Assembly (NCBI GenBank): GCA_964550895.1
Contig: CAZKAP010000061.1
Coordinates: forward strand, 1-9,596
Length of the DNA: 9,596 nt
Direction of reading: 5' to 3'
Source of the DNA: CAZKAP01 sp964550895
GTDB lineage: Bacteria; Bacteroidota; Bacteroidia; Flavobacteriales; Flavobacteriaceae
Position numbers and translations under genes: made by a program. Under the pieces are notes generated by a model, which had not been told where the DNA came from, made no database searches, and saw nothing but the letters and a program-made list of their open reading frames with translations. How positions within the stretch are numbered: the first letter of the stretch is position 1; each line of letters begins with the position of its first letter. Below, in pieces: positions 1-5,794 of this stretch.

Positions 1-1522
1 CATCGCTGTGCTTGTAGAAGATTCCTCCCCAGCCCCGGGCGTTCACGTTTTCGCCTACATCCCTCAGGTACTGCTCCAGGTCATAGATAACATTCAGGCC
101 GGTATCCAGGATGTGCGATTCGCCGTATTCGTCGGTTCGTATGGAAATATACATTCCCTCGGGTGCCTTGAGGTAGATGGGTTGGTCGACTTCATAATAG
201 AATTGTTCATCCCCTGTGGTATAGGCAAATCGAAAATCGGAGCCATCAGCAGGCAGCAGATTGGGTTGAATTAAGGTGAGTGTTTCAACAGACTCGACCG
301 ATCCGGCAGAATTGGTTACGGATAGTGTGCCGGTTTCGGCATCGGGAACGACGATGGAGAGCTCGGTTGGGGATACCACCGAGAAGGAGGTGACCGGTGT
401 ACCGGCTAGCGTCACTACGGAGGTTCCGGTAAAATTCGTCCCGGTGATGGTTACGGTATCCCCCGCCCGGGCGGAAGTAGGCGAGAAGGAAGCAATGGTG
501 GGGGCTTCCTCATAGGCATAAGCGACGTGATCCTTAGTCCAGTAGCTCCAGTCGCAGCAGCCTTCTTCACCATCGCTGTGCTTGTAGAAAATACCACCCC
601 AGCCGCGGGCGTTCACATTTTCGCCCACGTCTCTGAGGTATTGTTCGAGGTCGTTTATCTGGTTTTCTTCGGTAAGTAATTCGTACGGGCTTCCCGCAAT
701 TCCCGGAATGATAGATTTTATTGCAATTTTCATACCCTCGGGTGCCTTGAGGTAGATGGGTTGGTCTACTTCGTAGAAAAATTCGTAGCTACCTGTGGTA
801 TAGGCAAATCGAAAATCGGAGCCATCAGCAGGCAGCAGATTGGGTTGAATTAAGGTGAGTGTTTCAACAGACTCGACCGATCCGGCAGAATTGGTTACGG
901 ATAGTGTGCCGGTTTCGGCATCGGGAACGACGATGGAGAGCTCGGTTGGGGATACCACCGAGAAGGAGGTGACCGGTGTACCGGCTAGCGTCACTACGGA
1001 GGTTCCGGTAAAATTCGTCCCGGTGATGGTTACGGTATCCCCCGCCCGGGCGGAAGTAGGCGAGAAAGAGGTAATGCTGGGCACTTCCTCGCGCGCATAG
1101 GCAATGTGGTTTTTGGTCCAGTAGCTCCAGTCGCAGCACGACCCTGAACCATCGCTGTGCTTGTAGAAGATTCCTCCCCAGCCCCGGGCGTTCACGTTTT
1201 CGCCCACGTCTCTGAGGTATTGTTCGAGATCGGTGATTTCGTTCTCTGTGGTATGAAGTACATAAGGACTCCCTGCTATAGCCGTTATTTCAGTTTTAAT
1301 ACTGATGGTCATGCCTTCCGGTGCCTTCAGGTGTATGGGCTGATATACATTGTAGTAGAAAACATTAGTCGAGTTGGTGTAGGCAAAAATGAATTCGCTG
1401 CCATCGGAGGACAGCTCTGTAGCCGTGGAGGGACTTACGGCAGGGTGATCGGGTGCCTTCGCCCATGATATTGGGGTAAACATCAAACAGGCGAGCAGGT
1501 AGATTGGGACTGTGGGTTTCAT
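1..1522 (-). CDS. Secreted modular repeat protein with IPT/TIG domains (5' part, runs off left edge)
   Basis: Seen: an open minus-strand frame of 507 codons from the ATG at 1522-1520 to the window edge, no stop. Residues 1-22 form a signal peptide (short basic start, YLLACLMFTPISWA core, likely cut after SWA). A module of about 115 residues of no fold I recognise follows (about 30-146), then an IPT/TIG domain (about 147-224, with SPTSARAGDTVTITGTNFTG), a second module (about 225-339), a second IPT (about 340-417) and the start of a third module (about 418-507). The modules share YLKAPEGM or HLKAPEGM, DLEQYLRDVGENVNARGWGG and IFYKHSDG; copies 1 and 2 go on to CCDWSYWTK, and copy 3 is cut before that point. 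Known: IPT/TIG domains are immunoglobulin-like folds common in cell-surface and carbohydrate-binding proteins. Inferred: an exported adhesin-like or matrix protein. Any C-terminal anchor or type IX sorting domain would lie outside the window. The start is supported by the signal peptide beginning right there. Confidence 0.85.
   Translation of the reverse strand, partial: MKPTVPIYLLACLMFTPISWAKAPDHPAVSPSTATELSSDGSEFIFAYTNSTNVFYYNVYQPIHLKAPEGMTISIKTEITAIAGSPYVLHTTENEITDLEQYLRDVGENVNARGWGGIFYKHSDGSGSCCDWSYWTKNHIAYAREEVPSITSFSPTSARAGDTVTITGTNFTGTSVVTLAGTPVTSFSVVSPTELSIVVPDAETGTLSVTNSAGSVESVETLTLIQPNLLPADGSDFRFAYTTGSYEFFYEVDQPIYLKAPEGMKIAIKSIIPGIAGSPYELLTEENQINDLEQYLRDVGENVNARGWGGIFYKHSDGEEGCCDWSYWTKDHVAYAYEEAPTIASFSPTSARAGDTVTITGTNFTGTSVVTLAGTPVTSFSVVSPTELSIVVPDAETGTLSVTNSAGSVESVETLTLIQPNLLPADGSDFRFAYTTGDEQFYYEVDQPIYLKAPEGMYISIRTDEYGESHILDTGLNVIYDLEQYLRDVGENVNARGWGGIFYKHSD
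213..487 (-). repeat. 275-bp direct repeat, copy A (IPT/TIG domain)
   Basis: Base-for-base comparison with 792-1066 shows no mismatch over 275 bp (offset 579 bp, 193 codons). It encodes the end of the second visible IPT/TIG domain plus the first residues of the next module (QPNLLPADGSDFRFAYTTG). Identity at synonymous sites means a recent duplication or gene conversion, not just protein-level selection. Confidence 0.95.
792..1066 (-). repeat. 275-bp direct repeat, copy B (IPT/TIG domain)
   Basis: Second copy of the segment at 213-487, encoding the first IPT/TIG domain and the start of the second module. The identity ends at 1067 (A here, G at 488), where the sequences of the two copies begin to differ. 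Confidence 0.95.
1150..1204 (-). repeat. 55-bp segment identical to positions 1-55 (module copies 1 and 3)
   Basis: Positions 1150-1204 match 1-55 exactly. They encode the module core around NARGWGGIFYKHSD. The corresponding stretch in copy 2 (from 571) has several substitutions here, yet copy 2 matches copy 1 exactly over 618-649 versus 1197-1228, where copy 3 differs. Identity thus switches partner along the module. Confidence 0.9.
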
Positions 1523-1882
1523 GGTTGTTGATTTTTCTTATAGAAAGCTGCAAGTCTATGAATCCGCGGGCTTGGTAAGAAAATTTTGTTGTCAGCTGCA
1601 GTTTTACAGTGGGTTAATCGTTAACTGATGTTTGTCAGTACATTAGGATGCCGTTCATCCGATTTTCTTGAGTCGAAGGAGAAATTTGTCTTATTGGGGC
1701 AGGCAATTTTTGCCGTGTTAAGACACCGGAGTAACCTCTATTTGTGCTGGCCTGCGGCATTCATCCTGCTTACAGCAGAATTGGGTATCCGTGCAATGAA
1801 CGGCAGCATAGTATCTCAACCGATTGACCGGCTTATTTGCTAACTTTCAGGAGAAATAAGATCAACCGCCATAATCCCAGAT
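1523..1882. other. Divergent intergenic region without a convincing gene
   Basis: This 360-bp stretch separates the starts of the minus-strand repeat protein and the plus-strand glycosidase, so it should hold both promoters. A plus-strand open frame at 1628-1843 (71 codons) gives no recognisable protein and lacks a supporting leader; another at 1837-2097 mostly overlaps the glycosidase. No RNA gene or strong hairpin was seen. Confidence 0.6.
1551..1558 (-). promoter_or_regulatory. Possible -7 element of a Bacteroidota promoter for the repeat protein
   Basis: Read on the minus strand this is TAGACTTG, seven of eight matches to the Bacteroidota -7 consensus TAnnTTTG, about 30 bp before the ATG at 1522. 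The -33 box is poor (TTTT about 21 bp upstream instead of TTTG), so this is only a candidate. Confidence 0.22.
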
Positions 1883-4540
1883 ATGTCGAAGAAACTCCTT
1901 ATCCTGATCATCGTGGTATTCATTTCCTCTTGCAAGAGACCGCCTTCCGATATATTGTATTCCTCCGATTCGTATACCCTTTACCGGGACAAGGTGGTTC
2001 AGGGCAAGAACGTAGCCGAGGTCAAATCGCCCTTTCATATTACTTCGAATTATCGAAGTCCGGCCAGCTCGACTTTTCCCCGTCTGCTAACTTTTAAGTT
2101 TTCCATTAACGAAAAGGACAATGAACTGCCTCCGGGAGCGAATCACTGGGTAGTAATTGACGAGGGCAACCGGGCCCCGGTGGTGACCTTTGGGGAAAAG
2201 CCCGGACCCTTACCCGATACCCCTTCCGATTACCTGCCCACCAACTACGAATACACCTTCCTGCTGGATGTTTCCCCGGTACTCCGGCAATTCGAGGAAA
2301 AGGGGTACTATGAGGCCTGGGACGGCTCACGTGTGGCCGAGGCTGATTTTCAAGGCTTCTATATTGCGGGCGGGGCGGAGCCGCTGACCTGGGATTTCGT
2401 CAATCTGGGGAATCAGGGGCTGGAGATGAAACCCACAGAGGAACCCCACATCTACTCCATAACGGTCCAGCTTAATCCATACAATGAAGAGGATTATCGA
2501 GATAAGGAATGGAAGCCGGAACTGGATGTATCGGATAAGCCTCAATATCAATCGGATCAGCCCATAGTCGATGCCCTGTTTAACCTTTCCCTGGAAGAGG
2601 CACGGAAAAATATAGAACCCGACAGCACCCTGCGTACCGGGGCGGAATGGGGGGGAGTCTGGACCCGGGATGTCAGCTATTCCGTATTGCTCGCCTTCGC
2701 CTATCACGAACCGGAGGTGGCTAAAATCAGCCTGAGGAAAAAGGTGCGAAGGGGCCGCATTGTTCAGGATACCGGTTCGGGAGGGGCCTGGCCGGTGTCC
2801 TCGGATCGCACGACCTGGGTGCTTGCTGCCTGGGAAATCTATAAGGTAACCGGAGATCGCGACTGGCTTAACGAGGTGTATCCTATCATTAAGAACACCC
2901 TGGAGGACGATTACAAGACATTGTATGACGAAGAAACCGGATTGTATCGCGGTGAATCTTCATTTCTGGACTGGAGGGAACAGACCTATCCCAAATGGAT
3001 GGACAACCGGGATATTTATGAATCTCAGAATCTGGGTACGAATGTGGTTCACTACCAGGCCCATCGCATACTGGCGGAAATGGCCCGCATTAAGGGCGAG
3101 CCCTATGAAAAGTATGAAATGCGGGCATATGGTATCAAAAAAGGAATCAATGCCCTGCTTTGGCTGAAGGAGCAAGGGTTTTATGCGCAATACCTCTACG
3201 GAAGGGATCGGTTGATTACCTCCCCGAGGTTTGAGGCCCTTGGTGAGGCGCTGGCCGTCCTCTTCGAAGTAGCGGACGAAGAGCGCGCTGCCTCGATCAT
3301 GGCCCGGTCGCCTCTAACCGAATTCGGTGCCACCTGCATCTATCCCCAGATACCCGGCATACCTCCCTATCACAACAATGGCATCTGGCCGTTTGTGCAG
3401 TCGTACTGGAACTGGGCCGCTGCGAAAACGGGCAATGAGGCCGTGCTCAATCACGGACTAGCCAGCATATATCGGGCAGCAGGCCTGTTTCTTACCAATT
3501 ACGAAAATATGGTGGCCGAAACCGGGGATTTCCTGGGTACCGAGGTAAATTCGGAACGTATGCTCTGGAGCATGGCGGGTAACCTCGCTATGGTTCACCG
3601 GATCTTTATGGGCATGGAATTCGAGACGGATGGGTTGTACCTCAATCCCGTTGTCCCTGAGGTATACGGAGGCAAGAAGGTCCTCTCCCGTTTTCCCTAT
3701 CGTGAAGCCACACTGGATATTACTGTCCTGGGACATGGCAACCGGATCAAGTCGGTTACCATCAATGGAGAGCAAAAGGATCGGGCGTTTGTACCTGCGG
3801 ATGCAACCGGGGAGTATTCGATAGTGATCGAGCTTGCCGGCGGGAAGTTTCCTCATAACGCCATCAATCGGGTCGAAAATGCCTTTAGTCCTGCCACGGT
3901 ATTGAGCCGACCCGGACGTGGTCCGGTGCTGGAATGGGATCCCGTGGATAAGGCCTCCGAATACAAAGTGTACCGGAACGGTAAGCTCGATACCATTCTT
4001 ACGGATACCCAATACCGACTGAAATCCAACGAATTCTCATCCTTAATGGTCAGTGCCGTGGATTCATTGGGAAGAGAAGGATTCGCCAGCGAACCCATCT
4101 TTACCGGTGGGCAGTCCCTGGCCTTCGAGATCGAGGATGTAGCCGATGCCTCCGATTTGCCTTATGTGAATTATTCCGGTTCGGGTTTCGTGGAGCTTTC
4201 TCTCCAGCGAAACCGCGACCTGGTTCTCCCGGTTAGTGTACCGGAGGAAGCGAGCTTCCTGGTGGATTTCAGATACTCCAATGGCAGCGGACGATGGAAT
4301 ACCGACAACAAATGCGCCATCCGTAGCCTGAGTCTGAACGGGGAATACCAGGGAGCACTGATCATGCCCCAGAGGGGACAGGACGAATGGTCGGACTGGG
4401 GCTTTACCAATTCCTTCCGACTCACACTGAGGCCGGGCAGGAATACGATACGAATTCACCTTGCAGATTGGAACAATAACATGAATGTCAAGGTCAATAC
4501 GGCCATGCTCGATGCCATGCGCCTGATTCGTATCGACTAG
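1883..4540 (+). CDS. Lipoprotein (alpha/alpha)6-type glycoside hydrolase with FnIII-like and CBM-like C-terminal domains
   Basis: 885 residues. Residues 1-17 are a lipoprotein signal (hydrophobic LLILIIVVF, lipobox ISSC, Cys17), so it is envelope-anchored. The residues after Cys17 (KRPPSD) are not an obvious acidic surface-export signal. Order: an N-terminal probably beta-sandwich region (about 30-220); a helical catalytic region (about 225-625) of six-hairpin glycosidase type (GH63/MGH1-like, glycogen-debranching-like), with W260-T-R-D263, GSGGAWPVSSDRTTWVLAAW, HNNGIWPFVQSYWNWAA and TGDFLGTE (E546-E554); an FnIII-like domain (about 663-740, EWDPVDKASEYKVYRNG); and a C-terminal CBM6/35-like domain (about 745-885, FVELSL, GRNTIRIHL). 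By analogy with inverting (alpha/alpha)6 enzymes, Asp263 and a Glu in 546-554 are candidate acid and base; this is inference. Substrate is unknown: alpha-glucoside, alpha-mannoside and rhamnoside hydrolases are all possible. No SusC/SusD pair lies nearby. ATG 1883 is chosen because the signal peptide begins there. Confidence 0.8.
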   Translation: MSKKLLILIIVVFISSCKRPPSDILYSSDSYTLYRDKVVQGKNVAEVKSPFHITSNYRSPASSTFPRLLTFKFSINEKDNELPPGANHWVVIDEGNRAPVVTFGEKPGPLPDTPSDYLPTNYEYTFLLDVSPVLRQFEEKGYYEAWDGSRVAEADFQGFYIAGGAEPLTWDFVNLGNQGLEMKPTEEPHIYSITVQLNPYNEEDYRDKEWKPELDVSDKPQYQSDQPIVDALFNLSLEEARKNIEPDSTLRTGAEWGGVWTRDVSYSVLLAFAYHEPEVAKISLRKKVRRGRIVQDTGSGGAWPVSSDRTTWVLAAWEIYKVTGDRDWLNEVYPIIKNTLEDDYKTLYDEETGLYRGESSFLDWREQTYPKWMDNRDIYESQNLGTNVVHYQAHRILAEMARIKGEPYEKYEMRAYGIKKGINALLWLKEQGFYAQYLYGRDRLITSPRFEALGEALAVLFEVADEERAASIMARSPLTEFGATCIYPQIPGIPPYHNNGIWPFVQSYWNWAAAKTGNEAVLNHGLASIYRAAGLFLTNYENMVAETGDFLGTEVNSERMLWSMAGNLAMVHRIFMGMEFETDGLYLNPVVPEVYGGKKVLSRFPYREATLDITVLGHGNRIKSVTINGEQKDRAFVPADATGEYSIVIELAGGKFPHNAINRVENAFSPATVLSRPGRGPVLEWDPVDKASEYKVYRNGKLDTILTDTQYRLKSNEFSSLMVSAVDSLGREGFASEPIFTGGQSLAFEIEDVADASDLPYVNYSGSGFVELSLQRNRDLVLPVSVPEEASFLVDFRYSNGSGRWNTDNKCAIRSLSLNGEYQGALIMPQRGQDEWSDWGFTNSFRLTLRPGRNTIRIHLADWNNNMNVKVNTAMLDAMRLIRID

Positions 4541-4590
4541 TAATCAAACGATTAGCCTTTCGTTTAATAAATTAACAAAAAGATTAAACA

Positions 4591-4646
4591 TTTTTTAAGA
4601 GTTTGCTGGGCATAAGCGGGATATCTTCGAGCAAACTTTTAAAAAA
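4591..4646 (+). promoter_or_regulatory. 17-bp inverted repeat (hairpin or operator) in front of the FAS1 gene
   Basis: Left arm 4591-4607 and right arm 4630-4646 pair over all 17 positions: 16 Watson-Crick pairs plus one G-T at 4599/4638. The core is AGTTTGCT with AGCAAACT, the outer part T6 with A6; the loop is 22 nt (4608-4629). The right arm ends 6 nt before the ATG at 4653 and so covers the A-rich leader where ribosomes would load. No U-tract follows, so it is not an ordinary terminator on this strand. It could be a leader-RNA hairpin controlling translation or a protein-binding operator. Confidence 0.7.
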
Positions 4647-4652
4647 CTTAGC

Positions 4653-5243
4653 ATGAAATTGAATGTACTTTACGGAATTGCCCTGAGTGGAGTGGTTTCC
4701 CTGGCGTCCTGCGCGGAAGGCCAGAAGAAGAACGAGTCTGAGGACACTCCTGCCGCTCAGACTGAGATGACCGAGGAAAAGGCGGTCGTGAATCCGAATA
4801 TCGTCGAGGTAGCCGTAGGTGACGAGCGTTTCTCTACCCTGGTTACGGCAGTTAAGGCCGCCGGGCTGGTGGAGACCCTCAGTGGAGAAGGACCATTTAC
4901 GGTCTTCGCTCCCATCAATGATGCCTTCGCGGCCCTACCCGAAGGAACACTGGACAATCTGCTGAAGCCGGAGAACAAGGCAGCCCTGCAGGGTGTGCTG
5001 ACCTACCATGTGGTTGCCGGAAAGTTCGAGGCAGCTGCGGTAGTAGAGGCCATCAACAACAACAACGGTTCCCTGACACTGACTACTGTACAGGGACAGG
5101 AGCTTACAGCTGCCCTGGAAGATGGTAAGGTGGTACTCACCGACGCCAATGGGGGAAAAGCAACTGTAATACTGACCGATGTAGGCGCGTCCAATGGAGT
5201 TATCCACGCCATAGACACCGTCGTGCTTCCGGCCTCTGAATAA
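4653..5243 (+). CDS. FAS1 (fasciclin) domain lipoprotein
   Basis: 196 residues with a lipoprotein signal: hydrophobic N-terminus and lipobox LASC with Cys20, then a flexible polar linker (about 21-47, Glu/Lys/Gln/Thr-rich). One FAS1 domain covers about 48-193: the H1 motif GPFTVFAPINDAF (80-92), the central Tyr-His pair (Y118-H119, TYHVV) and the H2 motif NGVIHAIDTVVLP (181-193). Known: FAS1 domains mediate adhesion or protein-protein contact and are often secreted or lipid-anchored in bacteria. Inferred: a periplasmic or outer-membrane protein; partner unknown. It is 112 bp downstream of the glycosidase, from which an AT-rich tract and a 17-bp inverted repeat separate it, and ends in an intrinsic terminator, so it may be its own transcription unit. 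Start ATG 4653 is the only one placing the signal peptide at the N-terminus. Confidence 0.93.
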   Translation: MKLNVLYGIALSGVVSLASCAEGQKKNESEDTPAAQTEMTEEKAVVNPNIVEVAVGDERFSTLVTAVKAAGLVETLSGEGPFTVFAPINDAFAALPEGTLDNLLKPENKAALQGVLTYHVVAGKFEAAAVVEAINNNNGSLTLTTVQGQELTAALEDGKVVLTDANGGKATVILTDVGASNGVIHAIDTVVLPASE

Positions 5244-5266
5244 AAGAAAACCGTTAAGAAGAAAGT

Positions 5267-5303
5267 AGGGAAGCGACTGTAAGGTGGCTTCCCTTTTTAT
5301 TTT
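5267..5303 (+). terminator. Intrinsic terminator after the FAS1 gene
   Basis: Arms AGGGAAGC (5267-5274) and GCTTCCCT (5287-5294) form an 8-bp stem with a 12-nt loop, followed directly by a T-rich tract (TTTTTATTTT, 5294-5303). It begins 23 bp after the FAS1 stop. The U-tract ends only four bases before the next start codon at 5308. Confidence 0.85.
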
Positions 5304-5307
5304 GATT

Positions 5308-5664
5308 ATGGAAAAGAATGTACTGGGAACCGCACTAAAGGAGTGCGGCTGTGATCCCAAGACCGGAATCTATCGCGATGGCTATTGCCGTACCAATCCT
5401 GCCGACACCGGTACTCATGTGGTTTGCGCGGTGGTTACCCGGGAGTTTCTCGAATTCAGCAGGAGCCGGGGAAATGACCTCATGCTACCGGTACCTATGT
5501 GGAGCTTTCCCGGATTAAAGCCTGGGGATCGCTGGTGCTTATGCGTAAGCCGATGGATCGAGGCCGAAAGGGCGGGAGCGGCTCCTTCCATTGACCTGGA
5601 GGCTACCCACGAAAAGGCCCTCGAGTTCGCATCCCTGGTGATATTTGAGAAGTATGCCATTTAA
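5308..5664 (+). CDS. DUF2237 family protein
   Basis: 118 residues, full length for the DUF2237 family, whose signature is visible throughout: KNVLGTALKECGCDPKTG, RDGYC, HVVCAVVTREFLEFS, SRGNDL, FPGLKPGDRWCLC and EATHEKALE. Cysteines at 13, 15, 27, 40, 77 and 79 include family-typical ones and could bind metal or form disulfides; function is not established, so none is assigned. There is no signal peptide, so it should be cytoplasmic. ATG 5308 is chosen because the family N-terminus (KNVLG) follows it; an in-frame GTG at 5284 would add eight hydrophobic residues encoded by the terminator itself and is unlikely. The terminator abuts the start, leaving no room for a separate promoter between them: expression needs read-through or a promoter inside the FAS1 gene. 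Confidence 0.9.
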   Translation: MEKNVLGTALKECGCDPKTGIYRDGYCRTNPADTGTHVVCAVVTREFLEFSRSRGNDLMLPVPMWSFPGLKPGDRWCLCVSRWIEAERAGAAPSIDLEATHEKALEFASLVIFEKYAI

Positions 5665-5794
5665 GCTTTGCGCTTAAGGGAATGGAATAGTCCCTGAAAG
5701 TATCCTTACCCCTAAGTTGTAAGTGATACCTACGGTTAGTATATTCGAGCTCACCCGGTTCCTTGGCTATCGTCCGATCCCCGGGGACCCTCTT

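Noticed and set aside
276..515. Plus-strand open frames at 276-515 and 855-1100 that encode almost the same peptide, looking like a duplicated small gene.
   Set aside because: They lie antisense to the identical IPT/TIG repeats of the minus-strand gene; their similarity only mirrors the DNA repeat, and the real reading frame with signal peptide and domains is on the other strand.
1737..1744. TCTATTTG as a -7 box for the glycosidase, with a TTTTTG stretch (1708-1712) as -33.
   Set aside because: The spacing is 24 bp rather than the usual 19-21, and it would lie about 140 bp from the start codon; not strong enough to annotate.
1628..1843. A 71-codon plus-strand open frame in the divergent gap.
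   Set aside because: No recognisable domain, signal or leader; composition looks random and it sits where both promoters are expected.
3458..4012. A 184-codon minus-strand open frame inside the glycosidase gene, the longest of several there.
   Set aside because: It is antisense to well-conserved glycosidase sequence, resembles no protein family, and the plus-strand frame is continuous for 885 codons.
5661..5695. Small hairpins TTAAGC/GCTTAA over the DUF2237 stop codon and AGGGA/TCCCT just after it.
   Set aside because: Stems are only 6 and 5 bp and no T-tract follows, so a terminator is not supported.
5723..5794. GTG at 5723 as start of the sensor kinase, adding 24 residues.
   Set aside because: The added residues look unlike a normal kinase N-terminus and push the first membrane segment inward; ATG 5795 gives a standard short cytoplasmic tail. 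Not excluded.
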